Positions 42,111 through 54,879 of a stretch of DNA of 64,000 bases are shown in pieces. Source of the DNA: Symsagittifera roscoffensis. Its lineage: Eukaryota > Xenacoelomorpha > Acoela > Convolutidae. Within the stretch, counting starts at the first letter, position 1; each line of letters starts with the position of its first letter. Under the pieces are notes generated by a model. It did no database searches, was not told where the DNA came from, and saw only the letters and a list, made by a program, of their open reading frames with translations. The stretch spans positions 77,389,620-77,453,619 of the forward strand of contig NC_087064.1 of NCBI RefSeq assembly GCF_963678635.1, in the 5' to 3' direction. Made by a program: the position numbers and the translations under genes.

Positions 42111-43018
42111 CTAGTTTACTTTGAACATACCACAAAAAAATCCCAGACTGTAAATCAATACTTCTGTTAGATTTAAAAAAGGCAAAGCGCGCAAAAAGTA
42201 GTTTAGGCGAGCGATGACAAAAAATTGCATGTATCTAAGCCTTAAACTATCTGAACTTTAGTTTAAAAAAAGCGTGTTTGATTTGATCTTTTGATCAATT
42301 TATAGATTGACTTTCATAGATTATGTCTGTCTAAAATCGAAATCAAGACATTCGCTTGACTTTTTGACAGGTTTTAGTGGGGAAAAAACCAAAGATTTTT
42401 TGAGTGAATTAGTTTTGAAAATAAGCTGTTGTTTCATGGCTTAGAAAGTTAAAAACCGTGTAGCGAATAGAAACGTTTCGGGATTCTGGTTCAAAATATA
42501 TGGTCATCTAGGTGCTGGAAATTTACTTGAAACAATTTTAAAATCTTATAGAAAATGTAGACAATTTCAAATTTCAACTACAAAAATTTATTTCTCAAAT
42601 GACTGCTTTCTTTGGGCTAGAAACTGGAGCAGGTTTGTTTTTCGATTTTTGCGAAAGTTTAGATCAAAATCTTTATATTCAAAAACAGGCTTTAGGATGA
42701 TAAAACTGTATATTTGCTCTTCGTTTTAATCACGATGGCTTAGCGCATTATCGTTTTTTGATTTTTTTTCTGCCGGCTGAGTGCATTGTCATCTTTTTTG
42801 AACTTCTTTTCCTAAAACTAAACGAAATGGGCCTGATATTGTGGTTCTTTTTTATACTAAAATAGAAAACAACGCAACCAGACATTTCACAGGTCTTTTT
42901 TGTTTCTCTACAGAACAACAGCAAGCATTAAATTTTTTGATGCAGCACGTGAAACCAACACTTTACTTGACAACTAGTTTTTTTTGAACGAGCTCATAAA
43001 AGTGCAAAATTATACGCG
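42111..43018. other. AT-rich DNA up to the assembly gap, no gene
   Basis: I see no coding frame, RNA gene or repeat that can be supported here. Confidence 0.4.
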
Positions 43019-43218
43019 NNNNNNNNNNNNNNNNNNNNNNNNNNNNNNNNNNNNNNNNNNNNNNNNNNNNNNNNNNNNNNNNNNNNNNNNNNNNNNNNNN
43101 NNNNNNNNNNNNNNNNNNNNNNNNNNNNNNNNNNNNNNNNNNNNNNNNNNNNNNNNNNNNNNNNNNNNNNNNNNNNNNNNNNNNNNNNNNNNNNNNNNNN
43201 NNNNNNNNNNNNNNNNNN
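43019..43218. other. Assembly gap of 200 N
   Basis: Exactly 200 undetermined bases, a conventional scaffold gap of unknown true length. Frames that appear to span it are artefacts. Confidence 0.99.
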
Positions 43219-43364
43219 TTTTGCTATAGAGAAAATAAAATCTGAAATAAAATAAAATAAAATCAATTTAACGATGTTTCTGGATGAATTAACATGAATT
43301 TAAAAAAATTTTATTGAAAAAATAATGCATTTTGACTCTCAAAAACATGATTTTAATTTTGGTC

Positions 43365-43420
43365 AAAAAATGCTTATCATATAGTTTTCATATATGAAAA
43401 TTGTATGATATGCATTTTTT
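43365..43420. repeat. 56-bp near-perfect palindrome
   Basis: AAAAAATGCTTATCATATAG is mirrored by the inverted sequence ending ATGATATGCATTTTTT around a CATATATG centre. It would extrude as a cruciform. It belongs to the same palindromic family as 43798-43908. Confidence 0.7.
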
Positions 43421-43797
43421 GATGAGCAAAAACACATATTTGAGGTAAAAAACTTTTAATTCTTTTTTTGGTTGCAAACTTGCTTTTGTGTTTATTTTTT
43501 AAATTTCATTTGCTAAGATACAAATAAATTTGTAAAAAAAAAAACAGGCCTTTTTTCTCACTTACCAAAATTTTCAAACCAAAAATTATCTAGCCATTGA
43601 CAAAAAGTTACATTTTTGGTATATAATTCCATGTGAAAATGTAACAATTAAGGTAGGTGGCAAAAATTACCAAATGCAGTTTATTTGCGTGGTAACCGCC
43701 AGTTACACTCTGGGTTTTCTTATGACAGAAAGTCCAGGTTAGTGTTTCGGATGAAACACAAAATTTCAAGTACAAATGTTTTTTGGTATTTTCATTT

Positions 43798-43908
43798 ATG
43801 AAAAAAATGCTTAGCATATTATTTCATAGTAAGCAAAAAAGCTCATCATGCTATTTTCACAGTATTTTTTTGGTCTATGAAATAGTATGATAAGCATTTT
43901 TTTCATAA
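43798..43908. repeat. Foldback repeat with 32-bp arms
   Basis: The arm ATGAAAAAAATGCTTAGC... (43798-43829) is the inverse of ...GATAAGCATTTTTTTCAT (43875-43908) with a loop of about 45 bases. Another arm fragment, GTATGATGAGCATTTTTT, follows the adjacent MITE at 44629, so the MITE appears to have inserted into this palindromic element. Confidence 0.65.
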
Positions 43909-43917
43909 TATGAAATA

Positions 43918-44626
43918 CAGTGCTGATTTAAATTAACCGTATAAAGCGAGTTAAACTTGAAATTTAAAACGCGTTTTTCTCAAATTGGGTTGAGTTTTAG
44001 TGAAAACTTATGAAGACAAAAATTAATATGGTGTAATTTGTTTTGCGAAATTCAGGCCAAAAATGTTACCCCAAAAATGGGTCATTTTGGCTCTTCTTAG
44101 TTAATCAAAATTACGCCAAAAATACCCAGTCGATCACAGACATGATTATATCAAAGTGAGCCCCTTACGTAGTCCAACAAACTTTAAGAAAGGTATATTC
44201 CGCACAAAAAATTTCAAACCGTTTAAAAATTGTTTTTAAATAAAAAGTTGGTATTTTATATAGTAAAAACGACCTTTTTGTCTATCAAACAAAAATAATT
44301 TAACTTATACAATGATTTTGGAGAATATACCCTTCATAAAGTTTGTTGGACCGCGTAAGGGGCTCACTTTGATATAATCATGTCTGTGATCGACTGGTAT
44401 TTTTGGCGTAATTTTTGATTAACTAAGAAAAACCAAAATGACCCATTTTTGGGGTAAAATTTTTGGCCTGAATTTTGCAAAACAAACTACACCATATTAA
44501 ATCTGCTAAAATTTTAGGCAAGTTTTGTCTTCATAAGTTTTCACTTAAACTCAACCCAATTTGAGAAAAAGGCGTTTTAAATTTTAAGTTTAATGCGTTT
44601 TGTCCGGTTAATACAAATCGGCACTG
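43918..44626. mobile_element. 709-bp TA-flanked MITE with inverted repeats of about 300 bp
   Basis: The ends CAGTGCTGATTT and AAATCGGCACTG are inverted and flanked by TA on both sides (43916-43917 and 44627-44628), the signature of Tc1/mariner-superfamily insertion. Almost the whole element is two inverted arms, for example the phrase GATCACAGACATGATTATAT and its reverse near 44375. It has no transposase. The arms differ by scattered substitutions, so it is not very recent. Confidence 0.8.
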
Positions 44627-44951
44627 TAGTATGATGAGCATTTTTTGTCAATCCGGGTATTTAAAAGGTTCCGTATTTAAAGGGTTCCAATTGGTACTAT
44701 TCTAACCGACTGAGGCTGATGTTTTCTCAAGGCGGTTTAAGCTTTTCAAGAAAGAGCGGACACCATAAAAGGTTTATTTTTTGGTGTTTCACAAACGGCA
44801 AATCTGAGCACACTTTTTTGTTATTTCTTGATATGATAATCGGAAAACCAATTCGGTTGATTGACATGACAAAAAACATGACATGCTTCTATCAATAGAA
44901 GCTTATTCATAACCTGCTTACTCCTATAATTAATCACAACAGAAATCTCAG

Positions 44952-45272
44952 ATGATACTTCAGGCCGCTCAACGATATGCAGTTGTGACATTCCTTCAGA
45001 AACCAGCAGACACGGCCGACCTGTTTACTGAGTTGACCTTTTCTGCGACGCTTCTCTCTTCCTGGAAGATATCGAAAACACAACACGAATCAAAATTGGC
45101 GCTCAATGTTTCATTACCGAACAATAAAGTGGATTTACTCGTCTTTTGCGAAGCTGCAACTGTACCGAAACTTCCGAGTGGCTGTGTTGTATTGCAAGAT
45201 GTGCAATATTTGGACGGAGTAGCGAGCAGTAACTGTTATTACAGAGTTGTCACAAGCGCAGTTAGTCACTGA
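44952..45272 (+). CDS. 106-codon ORF in the first duplicate, unknown
   Basis: The frame starts at ATG 44952 and ends at TGA 45270-45272. The product is mixed in composition and protein-like (KPADTADLFTELTF, SLPNNKVDLLVF, GCVVLQDVQYLDG) with no signal peptide or known motif. The second duplicate has ATG at 45872 but a TAG four codons later, so that copy is broken. The stretch is GC-richer than its surroundings. It could be a single-exon relic or an exon of a host gene that was duplicated with its R neighbour. Confidence 0.3.
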   Translation: MILQAAQRYAVVTFLQKPADTADLFTELTFSATLLSSWKISKTQHESKLALNVSLPNNKVDLLVFCEAATVPKLPSGCVVLQDVQYLDGVASSNCYYRVVTSAVSH

Positions 45273-45871
45273 AGTTTAAACGGGGAGAATCTTAAATTTA
45301 AGTCATGTGTTAACCAAAATACCAAAATCGATTGCTATGCAAGTAGCAGGAAAATTTGATAAACATGAATTAAGTACAAACATTGAACAAGATTGCTCGC
45401 ATCAGGGCAAAACTCGTATCAGGGCGAAGCCTTGAATGTTCCGACTGCCTTTTAAGGTTTATGGAGCAGCAGTAATAACGTAAAAAATTTAATTTGAAAA
45501 TTTTTATGAAAATCATTCTTCCACACGCCATATAAAGATTTCGTTCCTTGTAACAAATCAATTATGGCAAATACGCTTCGTTCAACCAATTTGGAACCAT
45601 TTCTAAGACGGATTAAATCTCGGCTTACGCGTTAACAGCTCGAATTATATCGCGCGTTAATTGTCCCAAATTGGTCAAAATGGCCAAAATGACAACCTTT
45701 AAACCCTCATAACTTTACCCCCCCCCCTCTCGAGAAAATCCAAGACCCGCCTCTGTTTCTAGATATGATAATCGGAAAACCAATTCGGTTGATTGACATG
45801 ACATGCTTCTATCAATAGAAGCTTATTCATAACCTGCTTACTCCTATAAATAATCACAACAGAAATCTCAG

Positions 45872-46193
45872 ATGATACCTTAGGCCGCTCAACGATATGC
45901 AGTCGTGACATTCCTGCAGAAACCAGCAGACACGGCCGACCTGTTTACTGAGTTGACCTTCTCTGTGACGCTTCTCTCCTCCTGGAAGATATCGAAAACA
46001 CAACACGAATCAAAATTGGCGCTCAATGTTTCATTACCGAACAATACAGTGGATTTACACTTCTTTTGCCAAAGCTGCAACTGTACCGAAACTTCCGAGT
46101 GGCTGTGTTGTGTTGCAAGACGTGCGATATTTGGACGGAGTAGCGAGCAGTAACTGTTATTACAGAATTGTCACAAGCGCAGTTAGTCACTGA
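45872..46193 (+). pseudogene. Broken second copy of the 106-codon ORF
   Basis: This is a duplicate of 44952-45272, offset 920 bases. CTT CAG of the first copy reads CCT TAG here, stopping the frame after three codons; several other substitutions follow. If the first copy is a gene, this is its pseudogene. Confidence 0.35.
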
Positions 46194-46306
46194 AGTTTAA
46201 ACGGGGAGAATCTTAAATTTAAGTCATGTGTTAACCAAAATACCAAAATCGATTGCTATGCAAGTAGCAGGAAAATTTGATAAACATGAATTAAGTACAA
46301 ACAATG

Positions 46307-49300
46307 AACAAGATTGCTCGCATCAGGGCAAAACTCGTATCAGGGCGAAGCCTTGAATGTTCCGACTGCCTTTTAAGGTTTATGGAGCAGCAGTAATAAC
46401 TTAAAAAATTTAATTTGAAAATTTTTATGAAAATCATTCTTCCACACGCCATATAAAGATTTCGTTCCTTGTAACAAATCAATTATGGCAAATACGCTTC
46501 GTTCAACCAATTTGGAACCATTTCTAAGACGGATTAAATCTCGGCTTACGCGTTAACAGCTCGAATTATATCGCGCGTTAATTGTCCCAAATTGGTCAAA
46601 ACGGCCAAAATGACAACCTTTAAACCCTCATAACTTTACGAAAAAAGATCACAGGTGAAATATCTTTTCAAATTGTAGCTCAGGACAACAATAGCTTTTG
46701 AATGATATAAAAAAAAATCCGTCAAAAACGGCTAGTTAAAAAGTCGAAGTTTGTCTGAAGAAAAAAAACCCACCCCGAGCACAAATGTTCCGTTACTTTC
46801 GTACCGAAAGTCGGAACAAAAAGAAAGAAAAAGCTGAAAAAAGCTTTGAAGAACAATTTTTTTCAGATATTTTCCAACTTTACTGTAGTTTTTGTTCTCG
46901 ATTAAGTGCGATTGAATTATAGAATGAGCTGAAATAATTAAGATAGCATACGGGAAGATCAGTCGGTCGAAGATCAGTCGCATTTTGTACATTTGGTACA
47001 AATCTCGTACTCTTGTTATGCAGCGATCATGGCGGAAAATTTCATTAAAACATTTTAATTTTCTCAGTTGGAGTCAACATATTCCAGATAATTTAAAACA
47101 AACATCAACGAGACTGCTCGTATCAAGGCGAAGCCCTGAATGTTCCGACCGCCGTTTAATGTTTATGGAGCAGGAATAACATTTAAAAAATTCAATGAAA
47201 TGAAACAAAAAGAAAATTTTTTTTTCTAAAACTTGAATTTTTTTTAATGAAAATCATCCCCCACACGTCATATTAAGTACAAAAGGATAGATTTCGCTCC
47301 TTGTAACAAATCAATTATGGCAAATAAGCTTTTTTCAACCAATTTGGAACGATTTCTAAGACGGATTAACTCTCCGCTTACGCGTTAATAGCGCGAAATA
47401 TATCGCGCGTTAATTCTCCCAAATTGGCCAAAATGGCAATCTTTAAACCGCCGTAACTTTACGAAAAATGATCACAGGTGAAATATCGTTTCAAATTTAA
47501 GCTCAGGACCACAATACCTTTTGAGTGATATAAACAAAAATGGCTAGTTAAAAAGTCGAAATTTGTCTGAAGAAAATAAAAACCCACCCGAGCACAAATA
47601 TTTCGGTTACTTTCGTATCGAAAGTTGGAATAAGAAGGCTAGGCAGGCCATAAAGTAGACAAATAGTGCATTACCCAATCAGAATCGAGATAAGAAAAAT
47701 CCTCTGATCGAGATAAGAGAGATCCTCTAATTGGTCCAGTTTTTCACGTAACTACCATTTAATAGGTAACATTGTAAAAACAAGACTGCTCGAATCAGGG
47801 CAAAGCCCTGAATGTTCCGACTGCTTTTTAAGGTTTATGGAGCAGCAGTAAACACATAAAAAAGTTGAATGAAATAAAAAAAAAATGATTTTTTTTTCTT
47901 CTAAAATTTGAAATTTGTTGTGAAAATTATCTCCCCACACGCCATATATAGTACAAAAAGAGAGATTTCGTTCCTTGTAACAAATCAATTATGACAAGTA
48001 AGCTTCGTTCAACCAATTTGGAACGAATTCTAAGACGGATTAAATCTCGGCTTACGCTTTAATAGCTCGAACTATATCGCGCGTTAATTGTACCAAATTG
48101 GTCAAAATGGCCAAAATGACAACATTTAAACCCTCATAACTTTACGAAAAATGATCTTAGGTGAAATATCTTTTCAAATTGTAGCTCAAGACAACAAGAG
48201 CTTTTGAATAATATAAAAAATTCCGTCAAAAACGGCTAGTTGAAAAGTCGAAATTTGTCTGAAGAAAAAAAAACCCACCCCGAGCACAAATATTCCGTTA
48301 CTTTCGTATCGAAAGTCGGAACAAAAAGAAAGAAAAAGCTGAAAAAAGCTATGAAGAACAATTTTTTTCAGATATTTTCCAACTTTACGGTAGTTTTTGT
48401 TCTCGATTAAGTGCGATTGAATTATAAATGAGCTGAAATAATTAAGATAGCATACGGGAAGATCAGTCGGTCGAAGATCAGTCGCATTTTGTACATTTGG
48501 TACAAATCTCGTACTCTTGTTATGCAGCGATCATGGCGGAAAATTTCATTAAAACATTTAAATTTTCTCAGTTGGAGTCAACATATTCCAGATAATTTAA
48601 AACAAACATCAACGAGACTGCTCGTATCAAGGCGAAGCCCTGAATGTTCCGACCGCCGTTTAATGTTTATGGAGCAGGAATAACATTTAAAAAATTCAAT
48701 GAAATGAAACAAAAAGAAAATTTTTTTTTCGAAAACTTGAATTTTTTTAAATGAAAATCATCCCCCACACGTCATATTAAGTACAAAAGGATAGATTTCG
48801 CTCCTTGTAACAAATCAATTATGGCAAATAAGCTTTTTTCAACCAATTTGGAACGATTTCTAAGACGGATTAACTCTCCGCTTACGCGTTAATAGCGCGA
48901 AATATATCGCGCGTTAATTCTCCCAAACTGGCCAAAATGGCAATCTTTAAACCGCCGTAACTTTACGAAAAATGATCACAGGTGAAATATTGTTTCAAAT
49001 TTAAGCTCAGGACCACAATACCTTTTGAGTGATATAAACAAAAAGGCTAGTTAAAAAGTCGAAATTTGTCTGAAGAAAATAAAAACCCACCCGAGCACAA
49101 ATATTTCGGTTACTTTCGTATCGAAAGTTGGAATAAGAAGGCTAGGCAGGCCATAAAGTAGACAAATAGTGCATTACCCAATCAGAATCGAGATAAGAAA
49201 AATCCTCTGATCGAGATAAGAGAGATCCTCTAATTGGTCCAGTTTTTCACGTAACTACCATTTAATAGGTAACATAGTAAAAACAAGACTGCTCGAATCA

Positions 49301-52300
49301 GGGCAAAGCCCTGAATGTTCCGACTGCCTTTTAAGGTTTATGGAGCAGCAGTAAACACATAAAAAAGTTGAATGAAATAAAAAAAAATGATTTTTTCTTC
49401 TTCTAAAATTTGAAATTTGTTGTGAAAATCATCTCCCCACACGCCATATATAGTACAAAAGGATAGATTTCGCTCCTTGTAACAAATCAATTATGGCAAA
49501 TAAGCTTTTTTCAACCAATTTGGAACGATTTCTAAGACGGATTAACTCTCCGCTTACGCGTTAATAGCGCGAAATATATCGCGCGTTAATTCTCCCAAAC
49601 TGGCCAAAATGGCAATCTTTAAACCGCCGTAACTTTACGAAAAATGATCACAGGTGAAATATTGTTTCAAATTTAAGCTCAGGACCACAATACCTTTTGA
49701 GTGATATAAACAAAAAGGCTAGTTAAAAAGTCGAAATTTGTCTGAAGAAAATAAAAACCCACCCGAGCACAAATATTTCGGTTACTTTCGTATCGAAAGT
49801 TGGAATAAGAAGGCTAGGCAGGCCATAAAGTAGACAAATAGTGCATTACCCAATCAGAATCGAGATAAGAAAAATCCTCTGATCGAGATAAGAGAGATCC
49901 TCTAAATGGTCCAGTTTTTCACGTAACTACCATTTAATAGGTAACATAGTAAAAACAAGACTGCTCGAATCAGGGCAAAGCCCTGAATGTTCCGACTGCC
50001 TTTTAAGGTTTATGGAGCAGCAGTAAACACATAAAAAAGTTGAATGAAATAAAAAAAAATGATTTTTTCTTCTTCTAAAATTTGAAATTTGTTGTGAAAA
50101 TCATCTCCCCACACGCCATATATAGTACAAAAAGAGAGATTTCGTTCCTTGTAACAAATCAATTATGACAAGTAAGCTTCGTTCAACCAATTTGGAACGA
50201 ATTCTAAGACGGATTAAATCTCGGCTTACGCGTTAATAGCTCGAACTATATCGCGCGTTAATTGTCCCAAATTGGTCAAAATGGCCAAAATGACAACCTT
50301 TAAACCCTCATAACTTTACGAAAAATGATCTTAGGTGAAATATCTTTTCAAATTGTAGCTCAAGACAACAAGAGCTTTTGAATGATATAAAAAATTCCGT
50401 CAAAAACGGCTAGTTGAAAAGTCGAAATTTGTCTGAAGAAAAAAAAACCCACCCCGAGCACAAATAATCCGTTACTTTCGTATCGAAAGTCGGAACAAAA
50501 AGAAAGAAAAAGCTGAAAAAAGCTTTGAAGAACAATTTTTTTCAGATATTTTCCAACTTTACGGTAGTTTTTGTTCTCGATTAAGTGCGATTGAATTATA
50601 AATGAGCTGAAATAATTAAGATAGCATACGGGAAGATCAGTCGGTCGAAGATCAGTCGCATTTTGTACATTTGGTACAAATCTCGTACTCTTGTTATGCA
50701 GCGATCATGGCGGAAAATTTCATTAAAACATTTTAATTTTCTCAGTTGGAGTCAACTTATTCCAGATAATCTAAAACAAACATCAACGAGACTGCTCGTA
50801 TCAAGGCGAAGCCCTGAATGTTCCGACCGCCGTTTAATGTTTATGGAGCAGGAATAACATTTAAAAAATTCAAGGAAATGAAACAAAAAGAAAATTTTTT
50901 TTTCTAAAACTTGAATTTTTTTTAATGAAAATCATCCCCCCACACGTCATATTAAGTACAAAAGGATAGATTTTGCTCCTTGTAACAAATCAATTATGGC
51001 AAATAAGCTTTTTTCAACCAATTTGGAACGATTTCTAAGACGGATTAACTCTCCGCTTACGCGTTAGTAGCGCGAAATATATCGCGCGTTAATTCCCCAA
51101 ATTGGCCAAAATGGCAATCTTTAAACCGCCGTAACTTTACGAAAAATGATCACAGGTAAAAAATCTTTTCAAATTTAAGCTCAGGACAACCATACCTTTT
51201 GAGTGATATAAAAAAATTCCGTCAAAAATGGCTAGTTAAAAAGTCGAAATTTGTCTGAAGAAAAAAAAACCCACCCCGAGCACAAATATTCCGTTACTTT
51301 TGTATCGAAAGTCGGAACAAGAAGGCTAGGCAGGCCAAAAAGTAGACAAATAGTACATTACCCAATCAGAATCGAGATAAGAAAAATCCTCTGATCGAGA
51401 TAAGAGAGATCCTCTAATCGGTCCAGTTTTTCACGTTACTACCATTTAATAGGTAACATAGTAAAAACAAGACTGCTCGTATCAGGGCCAAGCCCTGAAT
51501 GTTCCGACTGCCTTTTAAGGTTTATGGAGCAGCAGTAAACACATAAAAAAAGTTAAATGAAATTAAAAAAATGTCCCAAAATGTCCCAAATTGTCGCGTT
51601 AATTGTCCCAAATTGGTCAAAATGGCCATCTTTAAACCCTCATAACTTTACGAAAAATGATCACAGGTGAAATATCTTTTCAAATTTAAGCTCAGGACAA
51701 CAATACCTTTTGAGTGATAAAAAAAAATTTGTCAAAATTGGCTAGTTAAAAAGTCGAAATTTGTCTGAAGAAAAAAAAACCCACCCCGAGCACAAATATT
51801 CGGTTACTTTCGTCTCGAAAGTCGGAACAAGAAGGCTAGGCAGGCCAAAAAGTAGACAAATAGTACATTACCCAATCAGAATCGAGATAAGAAAAATCCT
51901 CTGATCGAGATAAGAGAGATCCTCTAATCGGTCCAGTTTTTCACGTTACTACCATTTAATAGGTAACATAGTAAAAACAAGACTGCTCGTATCAGGGCCA
52001 AGCCCTGAATGTTCCGACTGCCTTTTAAGGTTTATGGAGCAGCAGTAAACACATAAAAAAAGTTAAATGAAATTAAAAAAATGTCCCAAAATGTCCCAAA
52101 TTGTCGCGTTAATTGTCCCAAATTGGTCAAAATGGCCATCTTTAAACCCTCATAACTTTACGAAAAATGATCACAGGTGAAATATCTTTTCAAATTTAAG
52201 CTCAGGATAACAATACCTTTTGAGTGATAAAAAAAAATTTGTCAAAATTGGCTAGTTAAAAAGTCGAAATTTGTCTGAAGAAAAAAAAACCCACCCCGAG

Positions 52301-52340
52301 CACAAATATTCGGTTACTTTCGTCTCGAAAGTCGGAACAA
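46307..52340 (+). repeat. Tandem array of about nine to ten R repeats with two alternating spacers
   Basis: R copies lie at about 46307-46819, 47108-47630, 47780-48323, 48612-49134, 49283-49805, 49954-50497, 50785-51320, 51467-51830 and 51977-52340. Two spacer types occur: one with CGGGAAGATCAGTCGGTCGA (before copies at 47108, 48612 and 50785) and one with AAGGCTAGGCAGGCC (before the others). Periods are about 1504, 670 and, for the last two, 510 bp. The last two have an internal deletion. This is a transposon turned satellite. Confidence 0.85.
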
Positions 52341-53260
52341 CTAGAACGGTTTTACAATAATTTTCACTGTAATTTCATCAAAGAAAGTAGTTTACTGTTG
52401 AGCATTTTTTCTGATTGCACTTTTAGTCGATGTCTTTTCGCAACTTACGTAAAGGTTTTTCAGGGCATGCATCGACAAGCTGAACAGCTTTTTGTATGTC
52501 CTTGGTGTTATTGAAATGTAAATGAAGTTATATATCTTCTTACAAATTTTCATATATCACCTAAATGATTTCAAGTTTCAAGTTACAATTTAATCCGCGT
52601 AACCGAAAAGTTTATCTCAACATTTAGACGAGTTTTTCTGAACAGAATTTTTGAGATTTTTCGAAAACAAAGTAACAATTGCAAGGGCTTTAGCAGCGGC
52701 GGATTTAGTCGTGGAGGAGGTATACGGAGGCTTCTCCTTCCGTTTTCCAGAAATTTGACCCCACCATCCAAAGGGTCCACTCTTTTGTACGTTATTATGA
52801 CATTCATTTTTGTCGACGAAACTCAAATTTTCTAAGGAGACGTTAGCGCTAATATCTAGTAATTATGAGGAGAGCGGGGATCGAAAACATCACAACTTTC
52901 AGCAAATGTCTAAAACGACATGAGTTTGATCGATCTAAAACGAAAAAAAAAATTGTTAAAATTTTCGAGACATTTTCAAGAAAAAAGACCCTCGAGAAAA
53001 TTTATTGCAGTAATGTCTTTTATCACCTTGAGATACTTGTTGGTATTACAAGATTACGAGGCTACGAGATAAAAAACAATATACTATTTGGAAACATTCA
53101 ATTTATTACATAAGTTTGAGTTAGTAATTCATATTTTATGGTGTTTTCTGTATTCTTTTGCTTAAAAAAAACAAAAATGGGTGGTTTTAAACTTATGGAC
53201 ATCAGAATTGCTATCAACTGTTTTTGCATAATCATAACTATTTTAACATAGTTTTAATTT
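52341..53260. other. Region upstream of the host exon; possible earlier exon
   Basis: An 82-codon + frame (52865-53113) encodes a Lys-rich product (KTKKKIVKIFETFSRKKTLE). It lies just before the exon at 53275 and might hold a 5' exon, but I found no donor giving the right phase. The rest shows nothing supportable. Confidence 0.25.
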
Positions 53261-53274
53261 AGTTTTTGTTTCAG

Positions 53275-54084
53275 AAACACAACAGTTCCTACAAATATCT
53301 TGATAACTACAAATTTCTAATGGATTCTGAGCTAGCAGAGATAGTAACCAAGTACGACAAGGTCCTATACACGACACCCGACAGCTTTATCACACCTCGT
53401 TTTTTCTCGTGGCGCCCTCGTGAACAGCTTGTAATTGGTAGTAAGCGATGCTGTTACATCATAATGCACGATTCGGTTTTGGCTCATGTTGAGAGCGAAT
53501 TGGAGTTGTTTAAAGGCCGCGAAAAAATAAACCGACCTATAGCTAGTCTTTCATTTTTTACAGACCCAAAAGCATTCGTCGCCTTGGCTGAAAGTATTGT
53601 TCATTACGCCGATTTTGCCAATCGAATCATTTTTCATGATCCAAGGTTTCCGGCAACCAATTTTAAGGAAGCAAGTCAATTTATTTCGGGAAATTTAGCA
53701 CATATGTCAGTTACATTTGCATCAGACATAGCAATTAAGACACTTTGGACCAATCAGGATATTGAAAAGTTTCACCAGGAAAAAACATTGGACGTTATTG
53801 CGAGCGGAGAGCCCCAGAAAGACGCTGTTGTTTTTCGACTAGCTGAAAATAAAATGGATTTAGAAAGTCGTTTCAACTGGTTTTCCCTCAATCTGACAGA
53901 TGATGATGTAATGAAAGTGAAAATGCACATATCAAATTTACAGCAATGTAGACAAATTTTACCGTTTGGCCCACAATCTGGGCTTGACTCTTTTGGGAAT
54001 GATTGCATTATAAAGGGAGCTTCAGATTATATTATACGCAAACACGCTTTATTTCCATCTAATCCAATTACTAATCCGAATTAA
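53275..54084 (+). CDS. 3'-terminal exon of a host gene, about 269 aa, unknown function
   Basis: The exon begins after a strong acceptor (AGTTTTTGTTTCAG, ending 53274) and is open for 269 codons to TAA at 54082-54084. Composition is that of a real protein, with balanced charge, few low-complexity runs and even hydrophobic spacing. Recognisable phrases are VLYTTPDSFITPRFFSWRP, RCCYIIMHDSV, HYADFANRIIFHDPRFPA and GPQSGLDSFGND. I see no signal peptide, membrane span or catalytic motif I can name. The frame upstream of the acceptor has no ATG before a stop, so at least one 5' exon is missing. A canonical AATAAA is not obvious shortly after the stop. This is the most convincing host gene in the window. 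Confidence 0.7.
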   Translation, partial: KHNSSYKYLDNYKFLMDSELAEIVTKYDKVLYTTPDSFITPRFFSWRPREQLVIGSKRCCYIIMHDSVLAHVESELELFKGREKINRPIASLSFFTDPKAFVALAESIVHYADFANRIIFHDPRFPATNFKEASQFISGNLAHMSVTFASDIAIKTLWTNQDIEKFHQEKTLDVIASGEPQKDAVVFRLAENKMDLESRFNWFSLNLTDDDVMKVKMHISNLQQCRQILPFGPQSGLDSFGNDCIIKGASDYIIRKHALFPSNPITNPN

Positions 54085-54879
54085 TCCGAATGAAAAAATC
54101 AGAATAAGAAACTGGTATCAAGGCATTTCATATTTCACGAAATCGAAGGTGCATTTAACAGTTTGCTCAAATTTTTGCTCTTCAAAAGTTTGACGTGTAA
54201 CTTCAAATGAAGTGAGGCCTTTATTATAGTCTTTGATGAGCGAACTGTATTGTAAAATGTACAATTTATGAAACAATGTAAGTTTATACGCATCTGGACT
54301 AAAAATTAAACTTTTTTTTGTTCGAACCACGGTCACGGATTGGGAAAGAGCTATGGTGTACATCGCTATTTTTTCATAACTTCACAGAATTCTGGAAGGG
54401 GTTTAAGCGAGATAGCCTTGTATCAATTCAGCCTGCTAAAAAAAATTTAGAAAATTTTTTCATTGCCGAGAGAAAGGGTCTAAAGTTGCTGCTACTACTC
54501 AGACTCAAGTTTGATATATTTTTTTCATTTCCATGACGAACCCCTATTTCAAGAAATTATCTAAGTAGATTGTTTAAAAAGTTCTTTTTACAAATGTCTG
54601 CAGTTTAATCAACTGCAGTTTTTGTCATTTTGAAAGAAAAACAACAAGAGTTTTAGCTAGAACTTCGAAAAATTCAGGCGGTCCGTAGTTAGAGAAAATG
54701 GTTCAAAATTGTTTGTGCTCAATTTTCAATTAACAGTTTGATTTTTAAAACTCACACTGAAAGCAGGTTCTTTCTTAAAAAAACCTTGGATAACAAAAAT
54801 GCTCATAGCGAAAAAAAATTTAAAAGCTTTTTGTTTCAGATGTGCGTTCTCTAAATTTATTTTGGAAAAAGTGAAAAAG

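Larger units (their letters stand above)
44830..46819 (+). repeat. Tandem duplication, period about 932 bp
   Basis: GATATGATAATCGGAAAACC starts both copies (44830 and 45762). Each copy holds a roughly 320-bp ORF-like stretch and an R repeat. In the first copy the R repeat is cut off near 45718 by a C run (CCCCCCCCC) and 40 unrelated bases; in the second it is complete. The copies are about 95 percent identical by eye. Confidence 0.8.

Noticed and set aside
42984..43266. Frames crossing the N gap
   Set aside because: They are artefacts of undetermined bases being read as open.
46985..50857. Three copies of a 64-codon frame (46985, 48489, 50663)
   Set aside because: They are repeated because the R-array spacer is repeated, and the frame runs into the R hairpin sequence.
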